Below, piece after piece: positions 45,522 to 55,690 of a stretch of DNA of 64,000 nucleotides. Position numbers and translations under genes: made by a program. The first letter of the stretch is position 1. Every line of letters starts with the position of its first letter. The stretch lies in NCBI GenBank assembly GCA_027422505.1, contig JAPQWV010000005.1, positions 8,065,501 through 8,129,500 on the forward strand, written 5' to 3'. The notes beneath the pieces were generated by a model that was given only the letters and a program-made list of their open reading frames with translations, made no database searches and was not told where the DNA came from. Source of the DNA: Craterostigma plantagineum. Its lineage: Eukaryota > Streptophyta > Magnoliopsida > Lamiales > Linderniaceae.

Positions 45522-47042
45522 ATGGCACCCTTCCACAACTCCCATAGTAAGAAAAGGGCAAAGCCAATCAAATGCTATAATTGCAGCAAACCTGGGCATA
45601 CGGCTATAGACTGCTTTCTAACCAAAAAGAAAGGTGAGGAGTACTACTCTAGAAAATTACGACGGATTAAGCAAACAAAAGCTGGAGTAGCTTTGATGGC
45701 AGAACAAGACAGCTGGCTCGATGAAACATCTGAAAGCGAGCAAGAAAATGTAGCCAACATAGCCCTAGTGAAAGGAGCTAAATCAGAGCAAAAGGAAATG
45801 GAGGCAGACGATGATGGTAAACACGAGGAAGCATATTCAGAAAGGGAGGTAGAATCTATAGACCCCCTTTTGTATTTCGAACTCCAAGAAAAATTTACGG
45901 CTCTTCATAGCAAGTTTAGGTCAGTAGAAAATGAACTAGCTAAGACTATAGTCGATCTAGATATGACACGTGAAAACGTAGATAGACTAGAAACTAGCTT
46001 AGCTAATTCTGAAGTCATTTTAGCTGAATCAGCGTCAAAAGTCATTGACTTAACTAACAAAGTCTCAAACTACGAGCAAACAATGAGCAAATGTGTTGAT
46101 CACGAGAGGACAATCAACGACTTGCAAGCTCGATTTGATAACAATTATCAATGTCTGCTCAGGCAGCTTCAAGAGATCAGTAATCTTGATTGCCTGCTGG
46201 AAGTAGCGCAATCAAAAATTGACAGTCGCGACGCTGAAATAGTAAAGTTGAAGACACAGGTTAGCGAGCTAAACGCTAAATTGACAACTTGCATTGACGA
46301 GCGAATCAATAAAACATGCGAGTTCGATCTCCTGAATAAAGAGCGTGTAAAACTGTATGCTAGGATTAAAAAGCTAGAGGACCTCCTAACAAAAAGAGGA
46401 CAAACAGATCGAACGATCTTCTTGAACCAGCCTAAGGACACAGAATTCTACGATCCACGTGCAGGCCTAGGCTTTGTTCCAAACCCTACTCTAGCTGTGA
46501 AGAAATCCCTAAACCCATATGATTCGTATGATATTAGCTATTTAGGGATTAACATGACTAAATTAAGGGCCTTCACACCAGAAAGTGATGGAGATAGGAA
46601 GACAGGAGTAGAAATTCCACTTGACTATGAAGCCATGAATAATAGCTACAAGACAAGGGAAATACCTTTGTCTGATGACTACTTAGATGCTCTTATTCCT
46701 CCTTCAACACCAATCATCCTCGAGAACACGTCCCGTGACTTAGCACAGTCCAGCCCTTCTAGTGCATATATCCCACCAGCAATTAAGGAAATATCTGACT
46801 TGCGCTCGACCCTAGAGTCCGAAAAAATTGTTTTTCAGGTAGAAAATGACGTGCTATTGATAATAATTTCCTCACTCGAAAAACAAATCAATAACATTAT
46901 AGCTTCAACGTCTCCACAAATGTCTCTAGCTGAGTCTAAAATAGAAACTCTAACCAAGCCTAGGATACTAAGGAAGCAGAATGCATCGAGAAAATCAATG
47001 CGTACCAACTTATCCTCGCATGCACCTACAAGTAAATTTTAA
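45522..47042 (+). CDS. Gag-like protein with CCHC zinc knuckle and long coiled coil
   Basis: The first in-frame ATG is at 45522. Soon after comes CYNCSKPGHTAIDC, a retroviral-type zinc knuckle (CX2CX4HX4C). An acidic stretch (DETSESEQENVAN, EMEADDDG) follows. Then comes a long heptad-rich coiled coil (roughly residues 130-300: LQEKFTALHSKFRSVENELAKT...LKTQVSELNAKL...LKKLEDLL-like). The FYDPRAGLGFVPNP block typical of Sirevirus gag ends the conserved part. The usual N-terminal gag capsid domain (UBN2) is absent upstream, so the protein is N-terminally shortened. The frame is open for 506 codons, which suggests recent constraint. Confidence 0.75.
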   Translation: MAPFHNSHSKKRAKPIKCYNCSKPGHTAIDCFLTKKKGEEYYSRKLRRIKQTKAGVALMAEQDSWLDETSESEQENVANIALVKGAKSEQKEMEADDDGKHEEAYSEREVESIDPLLYFELQEKFTALHSKFRSVENELAKTIVDLDMTRENVDRLETSLANSEVILAESASKVIDLTNKVSNYEQTMSKCVDHERTINDLQARFDNNYQCLLRQLQEISNLDCLLEVAQSKIDSRDAEIVKLKTQVSELNAKLTTCIDERINKTCEFDLLNKERVKLYARIKKLEDLLTKRGQTDRTIFLNQPKDTEFYDPRAGLGFVPNPTLAVKKSLNPYDSYDISYLGINMTKLRAFTPESDGDRKTGVEIPLDYEAMNNSYKTREIPLSDDYLDALIPPSTPIILENTSRDLAQSSPSSAYIPPAIKEISDLRSTLESEKIVFQVENDVLLIIISSLEKQINNIIASTSPQMSLAESKIETLTKPRILRKQNASRKSMRTNLSSHAPTSKF

Positions 47043-47047
47043 ATAGA

Positions 47048-47722
47048 ATGAAAGGAAAGGAGATAGCCACAGGCGACCACCTATTATTTGAAAATTGTGC
47101 TCCTTCTTTTAAAAAGAAGGAGGCAATTAAATTTAGAGCATCATGTTCAAATTCGCATAGTAGGCATCAGTCACAAGCTAAATCTAACATTGCCACATCT
47201 CCATCCATGATTTCATTGTCTGAACCTGTACGAACATCTATGCTCTCTAATTTTCACTATTCTTATGATGATGCACTAGCCTTAAATTCTCGTTTTAGAT
47301 TAGCAAATGCACGTACAACCAAGAACGACGAACGCTTCTTTGCTAAGCTAGGCTCACAAACTCAAAAGGAGAAGATTCAAACGAACAGAAAGATAAAGCC
47401 TACACAATCGTCTCCCAAGTCCAGTTCTAAACTTGACAAACGAGAAGATCACAAAAGCATCCAGTCAAAGCACCCTAAGACTGAAGCTAAAGCTAAAGTT
47501 TTAGGAATTAAGAAAATCTGGATTACAAACAAGAACTTAGGGCAAGCACTAGCCTTTGTTATCCCTTAGGAATTAGAAAGATTTGGGTTCCTAAATCAAC
47601 AATTAACGCTATAGATAAACCTAAAGTTGACTTAGGACATAAATCTATGAAAGACGCATGCATAAACTCTAGATCTAATACGAAAGGACCCATTCTTAGA
47701 TGGGTACCAAAATCTGCTTGAG
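47048..47722 (+). CDS. Gag C-terminal extension, second frame
   Basis: The frame at 47048-47569 is Lys/Ser-rich and continues beyond one stop as RKIWVPKS..., ending GPILRWVPKSA. The K.WVPK(S/N) block normally sits just before the protease active site in Sirevirus-type polyproteins. Protease and everything after it are missing. One or two frame interruptions separate this part from the gag ORF. Confidence 0.55.
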
Positions 47723-47759
47723 ATGTTTTGCAGTTTCCAGCATGGGTAGGTACATAGAG

Positions 47760-47858
47760 ATGGTTACTCCACACCTATGACTGGTTGGCGACGCGAGTAA
47801 CCACGATTATCCCTCACGTATGGTAACTGAAGCAGCCCCACATACGTGATTAAGGGAT
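47760..47858 (+). ncRNA. Paired RNA hairpins, set 1
   Basis: Hairpin 1 has arms GGTTACT (47762-47768) and AGTAACC (47796-47802). Hairpin 2 has arms TCACGTATG (47814-47822) and CATACGTGA (47841-47849). The loops share 'CCACA' and 'gactggt..gcgacg'. A diverged duplicate lies at 49927-50012 with compensatory stem changes. It is probably a structural element of the genomic RNA. Confidence 0.6.
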
Positions 47859-47879
47859 GGGATGCGGACAGCTAAAACC

Positions 47880-48540
47880 ACACTAAAAATTTGGTAAATT
47901 CTAAATATGCATAAAATTACATGTTCGTACTTCACTGTATTTTCAATATGCATATGTGCTCAAATGAATAACATACATACTATGTTAGTAAAATCTAGGA
48001 AGAACTGCATTTATTCTGAAAAACATTTTCAATCCTAGTTTACATGATTAAGTAATTTACAAAATCAATTAATTTAGGGGGAGGTTTTGAAATATTTCGT
48101 CACTTTTACCTTTATAAAATTTTGAACTGAAATTTCAAATTAATTTATGTTTTTCTCGGAGAACTAAGAATCGCTCGGAACTGCTTTGGATTTTTTTTAT
48201 AAAATTAATTGACCGAGCCTATGAATCGCCCGAAACTGAGCATCACTCGAAACTTCCTTTGCAACTTTTGAATCGCCCGAACTTAAGAATCGGGGAAATA
48301 TTTTTATTTATTAAAATATTTCTTTGCTTTAAGTTTTTATCTTTGAGATTCAAATTCCCAAAACTTCAAATATTGAGGGGGAGTAGATGTGTTTCGCGAA
48401 CTAGTCTTTAAACGATTCGTACATCCTTTCAAATGAAAAAAAAAACACTTACAACTCAAATACGCAAAACACCTTCAAAATGCGAAAACCACTTTCATAA
48501 CGCGAACTAGGAAAATTACATTATCAAAATACCCAAAACA
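47880..48540 (+). other. Non-coding interior with CGCCCGA motifs
   Basis: No gag or pol frame is present. 'Gaatcgcccgaa'-type motifs recur at about 48175, 48225 and 48270, and a polypurine run GAGGGGGAG occurs at 48375-48383. Confidence 0.6.
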
Positions 48541-48543
48541 GCC

Positions 48544-48717
48544 TCAAAAACCAGTACGCATTGTCAGGACCCAAAACAGCACAGCCATTAAAACGACGAA
48601 CAAGCACATGAGAAGCCAAATCTCGAGCACTAACATCTCCAAATTGCGGTTAAAACGACGCCTTAACTTGGCATATTCATCGTTCTCTTCATCGTCTTGC
48701 TTCTGATTCCAGTTCAT
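48544..48717 (-). CDS. Antisense 57-residue ORF with one predicted membrane helix
   Basis: The ORF runs antisense to the element. The N-terminal half is hydrophilic (MNWNQKQDDEENDEYAK, then LRRRFNRN). The second half is a continuous hydrophobic stretch at about residues 28-53 (MLVLEIWLLMCLFVV.. and onward to VLFWVLTM), followed by RTGF. The basic-then-hydrophobic layout suits a single-pass membrane protein. A TATA box (48771-48780) lies about 55-65 bp upstream of the ATG, so it could have its own transcript. I recognise no family. Antisense extra ORFs are known in several plant LTR-retrotransposon lineages. It is below usual length cut-offs and unproven. Confidence 0.5.
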   Translation of the reverse strand: MNWNQKQDDEENDEYAKLRRRFNRNLEMLVLEIWLLMCLFVVLMAVLFWVLTMRTGF

Positions 48718-48770
48718 TTCCGTCAGCTAGATTTTTTTGTTATGGCATTACTGTGCTGCTCGAATCGTGT

Positions 48771-48780
48771 CTATTTATAG
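48771..48780 (-). promoter_or_regulatory. TATA box of the antisense ORF
   Basis: CTATAAATAG on the minus strand, in the context CGCCTATAAATAGACACG, is close to an ideal plant TATA box. TGACG motifs occur upstream (near 48905). Confidence 0.6.
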
Positions 48781-48959
48781 GCGTAAACCGACCAACGAAA
48801 TCATAATAGTCCCGACAAGCATGATAAATGATATCGACGGATCTTTGACTTGAGAGCTCAGCGCTGCGAGTGAAAGCGATGCTTTCGTCGTTTGGATTTT
48901 GCGTCACATAAATCGACTTTGAAAAACTAAGTTGATTTGACATTTAATTTGGGAAAAAT

Positions 48960-49431
48960 TTTGAACTCTGTGTTACATATTAATTGAAAATCTCGCATAT
49001 GTCAGTGTTAGGGTGATTTTACTCAGATTTTCTTTAATTGATTTTTTTTGAGTCGAAGTCTTTTATAAAAAAATAAAAAATTTGATCATTCTCAAAATCG
49101 CCCGATTTCAACTTAATCTCTCGGCGATTTCAACTACTTCTAAATATCCTCGGCGATTCTTCAAATCGTCCGATTCCTCAGTTCGCTCGATTTCTCAATC
49201 GATTCAATTCATCTGATCTATCAAAATTGCCTGACACAATCACTTTCCATCAAATACTAGAATCGACCGAATTGTCAAATCGCCCGATTCATCAAAATTG
49301 CCCGATTTCGGAATCGACAAAATCACTTTGTTAAAATACCTCTCGTCGATTCTTCAGAATCGCCTGATTTATCAAATCGCTGGATTCTTACAATCGCCCG
49401 ACTCCTCAATCGATCTAACGTGCTACAATGC

Positions 49432-49473
<42 letters not shown>

Positions 49474-49920
49474 TATACCAAATTGCCCGATTTTTGTCAC
49501 TTTTCCCAAAATTGTATACACGAATCAGCCTCATGAGGTCATCAAGTTTCGCGGGTCAGCTTAAGAACTAGAGTTTCGCGAGCTCAGTTCCCGTGTTATT
49601 GAAACTCAAATTTCGCGAACCCTCTTCTGTTTCGCGAACAACTTTGAATTCGCGGATCATTCAGTTCGCAAACCACAACTCAATTCGCGGTCCAAGCCAA
49701 ATTCCAATTTGCGACTCAAAGACTTCAAATTCTTTCGAAGACATACATCTTAGAAAATCATTTTTGCATACGGAATTTTTGGCTCCACACTTTGAAATCT
49801 TCGAAACTAACAGCACCACACATCTTCGAACTCCTCATTTTATAAACTCGGTATCCTACTTTGAAAATTCTTCAAGAACACCTAGTGAACAACTACACAC
49901 CTCTCAGCATGAGTAGGTAC
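48960..49920 (+). repeat. Second CGCCCGATT motif field and TTCGCG field
   Basis: The motif 'tcgcccgatt' and variants recurs at 49090-49400, as in the leader. From about 49550 to 49710 the theme changes to 'tttcgcg(a/g)a'. A (TA)n run lies at 49439-49470. The frame at 49593-49916 is a translation of repeats. Confidence 0.6.
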
Positions 49921-49926
49921 TAAGAA

Positions 49927-50012
49927 AGCTGCTCCACACTCATGACTGGTATGCGACGAGGGCAGCTAAACATCCCAACGTGTATGGTATCTCGGGTTGC
50001 TCCACATACACG
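49927..50012 (+). ncRNA. Paired RNA hairpins, set 2
   Basis: Hairpin 1 has arms AGCTGC (49927-49932) and GCAGCT (49962-49967). Hairpin 2 has arms CGTGTATG (49979-49986) and CATACACG (50005-50012). The order, spacing and loop words (CTCCACAC, ATGACTGGT, GCGACG) match set 1 at 47760-47858. Confidence 0.6.
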
Positions 50013-51760
50013 GCGGGCTAGTGATGCGAGCAATCACATGAGGGTACATTAAAAAACATGCATGATTCAAAAGAATTTTGAACTTTAAATTTTAGCATGC
50101 ATATGAGCTGAAATGACTAAGACCCTCCTAATGGTACATTATAGTTATGCATGTTTTAGAAAGACTTTAAATTCCAAATTTTCACATGCATACATGAGCT
50201 GAAATGCATTAATACCACGTTATAGGTACATTTTCATTATGCATGCATCTTAAAGAATTTTCGAGCTTAAATTTTTTCTGTATGCATATGACCTGAAGCA
50301 CAAAATACCTATTTCAGCTTAGAGCGATAAAAGGCAAAACGTACATTCTAATGCATTTTTAAAAGAACAATAATTCTTTAGTTTGCATCTGCACTGAAAA
50401 TAAATCAATACGCTCACGCTTATTTAATTGGGAGATAATTTACATTTTCAAACATGCATGCATTGAGGGGGAGTATTAATCCGAATATGCATCATTGAGG
50501 GGGAGTAATTTAGTTTTAAGAAGCATGATTTGAGGGGGAGGATTTAAAATATATATATATATATATATATCTATATCTAATATATAAAAATATAATATAT
50601 AGTTACTATTATATTATTATTAAGATAATACATATATATTTATATATTTATATATATGAAAAAAAACAAAAAAACAAAAAAGAAGCCAAAAAAAAAAGGA
50701 AAAAAGAAAAAGAAAGGCCTCATCCTCTCATAATCTTACTTCAAAAGAATTCTCCTGTCTTCCAAAGATATATTTGAAGGACGAATCTCAAGCCTATAAG
50801 AGTTCAAGAATTCCAAAAGGCGTGACAACCGTACACTATCACGAAGATGATCTCAACCGACCTGCTCCAACTTGCTGATCAAGCAGCACTCACCAAATTG
50901 ACGATGCATGGATTCTAAGTTCCCATGGTTCAGTCAGACCAAACTGAACCTAACCCCGGAACGTAGCCGAGTGTTAGTGACGATTCAAGTTCATAAAAAC
51001 CATATTGGATATTCTTGATAGATCGAAGAGCGGAAGATACAAAGAATCCCTCGTTTCACAAAATATTCGGGCCATCCCATATAGGTGCAGGAGCTAATTT
51101 TATTAGCCCCCGGGTAGAAGTCGCCGCATTAGGTTCAACGGCGCATGCACAACCGAGCCTTACCCACTCATCGTCTCCCAACAGACCGATGTTTCATCAA
51201 ATCACGGGGAGCCACGTATGCTATCACTGCTTCACTTGGAAGCGGGAGATATTGAATTTAGTGGTAGTTAGCCCCAGACCACTGAACTTTCTTGAACACA
51301 TCGAGTCTAGGTGTCTGCACTATCTCAATGTGTTATATATTTTTAGGACACATACACCTTTTTCTCATCTGGACTTCATGACCAGATCTGAACTTCCGTA
51401 GATATGTCATTGCAAGACATGCTTCGATAATCGGAAGGAAGTCCTGCCGTGGCACAATCAAAACAACTACGGAATTAGGCCATCGTCTACGAGCTACGCT
51501 CCTAGATAGATGTTAACGGGATGCCTAAGTGGCCCCGGTTATCAAGCCCTATTCTTACAGGCTGCGTCTCAGAGTTTAACTCTGAACTCGTGTCGACGGA
51601 TTGCCTTAGTGGCTCTGTCTGGTTATTACCCGCACCGACCTGTCGTGTGTGTCCTCCTTCGCCTCCTATACAAGCATGTCGATCTCGTTGATACGAATCG
51701 CCATGAGGGGGAGAAGGGGATACGTATAAACAAATAGGTCGGACCACCCACCAAATTTTC
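50013..51760 (+). other. Non-coding interior with repeated polypurine runs
   Basis: GAGGGGGAG-type runs occur at about 50464, 50498, 50532 and 51707. An AT-dinucleotide field lies at 50551-50660, followed by A-rich DNA. The frame at 51015-51401 contains a CYHC pair but resembles no known protein. The pair 'cgggatgcctaagtggcc..' and 'cggattgccttagtggct..' (51518 and 51596) is another diverged duplicate. Confidence 0.5.
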
Positions 51761-51763
51761 GCC

Positions 51764-52180
51764 GAGCGTACCACTCTGAAGCCAGGCTCTACAACACTTA
51801 AAAGATATATATTCCAAAGGAGCCTCGGTACAACTTAAAACACACCCCACGCCTACCTTCTTCAGGAGCCAGACGAGCTTCACCGAAGTCGAACCAGACA
51901 ACTTCCTTCGGCGATGACGAATCTGGAGCCGTGAAGAAGAAGATTCACCATGTTTCAAGTCCAGCGTAGGAGAAGACTAACCTGAGTATCCACTACTTCT
52001 GCCACGCCAACCACTATGAAGCCGGGCTCTCATGCAATTGAATGGATAATCTCAAGGAGCCCAAACACATTGTCAGAAAACACACTCCACGCCTACCTTC
52101 TTCTAGAGCCAAATAAGCTTCTTCGAGGCCGAACCAGACAACTTCCTTCGAAGATGACGAATCTGACACCAAGAAGTAGA
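51764..52180 (+). repeat. Diverged direct duplication, period about 240 bp
   Basis: 'CCACTCTGAAGCCAGGCTCT...CCACGCCTACCTTCTTC...GAACCAGACAACTTCCTTCG' at 51764-51923 is matched by the corresponding blocks at 52008-52164. The ends of the shared block can pair (CCGAAG with CTTCGG in the first copy, TTCGA with TCGAA in the second). Confidence 0.75.
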
Positions 52181-52499
52181 GTAATCGTGACCACCAAGCA
52201 ACTCCATTATCTTGTCCCGACAACACAATCATCTTGCCAAAGATGATGCCCCATTTTGACCCATCACATGACGATCGCCCTAGCTCGATCTTGAGGGGGA
52301 TGGTTACCAAAGCAAAATGGGAGCAACACCACGACAAAGTGCAATACCGATTAGAAAATGCCAAATATCAAGCGTTGTCAAAGAATCAAGCGAAGATCAT
52401 AGAGTCCAACGACTGATGTTAACGCCTTAATCGAACGAAGAGATCAGACTCAAATAACAAGATACGACCAACAATTTCAGCATGGATTTCAAGCATCAA

Positions 52500-52740
52500 A
52501 GCTGCCGACTCGTGTACAGCTCTTCGAGTTTAAAGAAAACTCTCAATCCCAATACAAGGTTGAACAAATGTAGGGGGAGTTGCGACAAGTGAAGGGAGAG
52601 CTGGAACACCTAAAGAGAATATTCAACTAGTGTACGTCTCTCCAAATTTATAGAGAATTCTCCAATCCCAACGAAAGGTCGAACAAACATAGGGGGAGTG
52701 GTGACTATCCACGGAGAGATCGAACACAAAAAGAGACGAT
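52500..52740 (+). repeat. Diverged direct duplication with polypurine runs
   Basis: 'Gtgtac(a)g(t/c)tcttc..aaactctcaatcccaa' near 52513 and 'gtgtacgtctctcc..gaattctccaatcccaa' near 52630 each lead to 'gaacaaa..tagggggag' (52571 and 52690). Confidence 0.7.
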
Positions 52741-52972
52741 CCATCGAGCAGCTTTGAACACGTAAGAGAAGAGAAGTTCAAGAGACGGTGAGCTTGAAGA
52801 TCTTGTAAGGAAGAGGTCACAAGACAAGACAAAGGAGGATGTGATTGAAGAAGAACACGCATGCACAAACTTTCGCGTATGCAACTCTGATACGTGTTCT
52901 TTGATGACTCAGGACTATTACAAGACCAAGATAACCAGCGCTTAACTGTAAATTGAACACAAAGGGGGAGAT

Positions 52973-53318
52973 TGTTAGGAATATTTTATTGTGTTCAATT
53001 AATTATTTTATCTAAGCCTTGTAATTTTATTTAAGTGAACTCGGCTTTTATTTGTAAAGCCTAGTGAGCTTATTTGTAATGGGCTTACAAGGGCCCAAGT
53101 ACAATATACCAACATGTGGTATAAGTACTAAAACCCTAACACATAGTTAAGGGTCTTGTGAGTGTGTGAGAAATACAGAGAAATAATTTTTGTGAGAGAA
53201 GCTCCAAACCCCTCTCAAGAACACGCACGCACGCCCCCACGATAAGTTAAATTCTTCCCATTATTTTCGTGGTTAAAATGCTAGAAATGTGTTTTAGTTG
53301 GATATACTAGGACCAACA
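52973..53318 (+). repeat. 3' LTR of the Sirevirus-like element
   Basis: It reads as identical to 43794-44139. It is preceded by AAAGGGGGAGAT and followed by the TSD copy AATGG. Confidence 0.95.
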
Positions 53319-54224
53319 AATGGAAAAAACCTTCAGCAATCTTCCGACAAACATTTATGGGTCTTTTTAAGTTCTGACCGAGCAACACAATTATATAATG
53401 GCAAACAGCAGTAACTCGGCCAAATAACCTTAATCTCTTACTCTGTCTCTCGTTGTAGAGTCCATCATTGTAAAAGATCAATTGGTTTATTTTACCGTTT
53501 TCTAATTTTTATAAATTTAATCGACAACGTACGAAGTTTTTGTGTCAAGGTCAACTGAGTTTCTCCTTTCATCGATTTTAGAAATATTGGCGTGCATTAA
53601 TTCTGCAAGAACATTCGGTACCAAAAATGCCAGCGAGCATCTCTAATGGAGCTGCAAAATCCAAAAACATGGAGTAAAATTACTCCAACCGAACACAAAA
53701 CTAAACCCAAAAAGGGATTTTCACTTTCTCTCTCATGATTCAAACCCAAAGATGCGTTTCATCTCAAAGTTTGCGTTTGATACTTCCTAAATTGCATACT
53801 AGCCCCCAAACATTTGAATTTATCAATCTGGTTAGAAAGTTTTATGAATCAAAAGGAGAACTCACATACAAGCAGTGTTGTAAAATGCGGCACGCTGCTC
53901 GACCTTGAACGCACTGAAAACTCGTTAATCGGGTCTCCTAAACGGAAACGCCGATTACTCGCCGCCTACGGCGATTTATCGGCGCCTAAGACGTTTTTCC
54001 GGTGAACTAATCGGCAAAGTTAAAATAAAAAACCCAACCTTACCTAAACCAAATCATGGTTTGTCGCCGAGGTGAGATATCGCCTATCTCGAATTGATGC
54101 GTAATGGGAGGAAGACGGAATCAGAGGAAGCTGTGGTGAAGAAGGTGATAAGGTGAAGAAGATGATGGGTGTGTGCGGTGATGACATGAAGAATACATGA
54201 AAACCTAAATAAATGTAAATCTAA

Positions 54225-54869
54225 GGGCCATTTGGTTGGAGGGATGAGTTTAAACAGTATTAGTTTTAGTTGGGTTTAAATAATGAAGGATATACATTTT
54301 TTTAGTGTTTGGTTAATAGGTTTAAATAATAATTTCGGATGTGTTTGGTAAATGGGTTTACTTGGTATTAAATTTAAATTAAATGAAATTACAGTTTTAT
54401 CCTTATTTTATTTTGGAATTTATAAATTAGTGGTTTAGGGGTTGCCGTTCATAATGTGCGTCCTCTACAATACCGATTAAGGTATGCAATCTCTGTTTTC
54501 TTTTGATTATTCTAGTCCCGAATTTAAGAATTCTTTTCGTTATCGTGCTTTGATAATAGCAATAGGGTGATGATGTTCTTCTCGTTTACTCAGATAATCA
54601 ATAGTGTGTAGATGTTTTTTCATTATTGTGCTATGATCGCAACGGTGTTTTGCTTTTCTATGTTGTAAATTCAATATTGTTTGTTTTATTTTATTCATGT
54701 TACTACTCAGTTCTTACTCGTATTCCTTCTTTTATTTTGTTCGTATTTTTATTTGAAGTCAATACTGTTTTTTTTATCTTGAAAGCAAACGTGGTGATGG
54801 GTTGATGATGACGGCTGTAGACAAATGCTAACCCACCTAAACCCCCCTAATATCCCAACCAACGGGCCC
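54225..54869. mobile_element. Tourist-like (PIF/Harbinger) MITE, 645 bp
   Basis: The ends GGGCCATTTGGTTGG (54225) and, inverted, GGGCCCGTTGGTTGG (54869) are flanked by TAA on both sides (54222-54224 and 54870-54872). The 3-bp TAA/TTA duplication and GGGCC ends are typical of PIF/Harbinger MITEs. Non-coding. Confidence 0.8.
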
Positions 54870-55025
54870 TAAGGGTTTATGACTAGTGGGCTTATTTTTT
54901 TATTGGATATTACTATTGGTAAATAACCATCTAATTTTCGCCTAGATATTGCCTAGGCTCCACCTAGCCCGCTTAGGCGCTAGGCCCCCCTCGAATTAGT
55001 TTTTGTTTCTTGTGTTATGTAGTGG

Positions 55026-55127
55026 TCGTGTTTTTAATAAACATTTCGATGCTTTTTATATGTATAAATATATTGTAGTTGTCGTGTTTTTAATAAACAT
55101 TAATCGATGCTTTTTATATGTATAATT
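55026..55127 (+). repeat. Short tandem duplication
   Basis: 'Gtcgtgtttttaataaacat' followed by 'tcgatgctttttatatgtataa' occurs twice with a period of about 54 bp. Confidence 0.8.
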
Positions 55128-55139
55128 ATTATTAATTTT

Positions 55140-55690
55140 AACTTGTGAGTAAATCTAAAATAATATTTGTAGTCTAATTCGTAAAGTTGTAAAATATGTG
55201 GACAGTATTGAACTTTTTAAAAGTTGGTGTGGAAGTGAATATTACATAGTCATTTGAGTCTGAGAATGCGTTTCTCGGTTGAAGAAGAATTACTACATTT
55301 TGAGTTTGAGAATGCGTTTCTCGGTTGGAATGGTCTTAGGCTAAAGGTTCGGAAATTTTAATGAAGTTACCATTATTGGGTTCCTTTGCATTTGCAAGCA
55401 GATATATAATTCGTATAAACATACTTGACTAGTTTTTAGACTAATCCAAGCTAGGAGACCAAAACGGATTTAGTGAAAATTCTAAAGACTAAATTTTTTA
55501 TTTACTCAAACTCAAAATGCAGCAGTTCTTCTCCAACCGATAAACCAATTTCAAACTCAGACTATTTTTGAAATATTACTTCTTGATCAATTTTTACAAC
55601 TTTTCAATATTGTCCACATATTTTATAACTTCCAAAAAATATTTTAATAACATATTACATCTAAATAAATAAAAAATAATTGGTAGTAAA
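55140..55690. repeat. Foldback: ~170-bp inverted repeat around a ~180-bp loop
   Basis: The left arm (55140-55310) and right arm (about 55490-55690) are imperfect reverse complements. They share 'tgagtttgagaatg..tctcggttg' against 'caaccga..actcaaactcaaaatg', and 'tgtggacagtattga' against 'tcaatattgtccaca'. It is probably a MITE or foldback element. No TSD was found. Confidence 0.7.

Larger units (their letters stand above)
43794..53318 (+). mobile_element. Sirevirus-like gag-only LTR retrotransposon, 9.5 kb, very young
   Basis: Two 346-bp LTRs (43794-44139 and 52973-53318) read as identical, flanked by AATGG (43789-43793 and 53319-53323). The element has a tRNA-Met PBS at 44142-44153 and a PPT (AAAGGGGGAG) at the 3' LTR. 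The interior has a repeat-rich leader, a gag-like gene with a zinc knuckle and coiled coil, and then about 5 kb without protease, integrase, RT or RNase H. The 'YDPRAGLGFVPNP' block and the many polypurine runs point to the Sirevirus branch of Ty1/copia. It must be mobilised in trans. Confidence 0.9.

Noticed and set aside
51015..51401. 128-codon frame with a CYHC pair as a zinc-knuckle protein
   Set aside because: No full CCHC spacing, no neighbouring domain, and it lies among structured repeats.
53880..55000. A hAT element starting CAGTGTTGTAAAATGCGG
   Set aside because: A matching inverted end could not be found on the right; only scattered 'gcctag' motifs remain, so no boundary is claimed.
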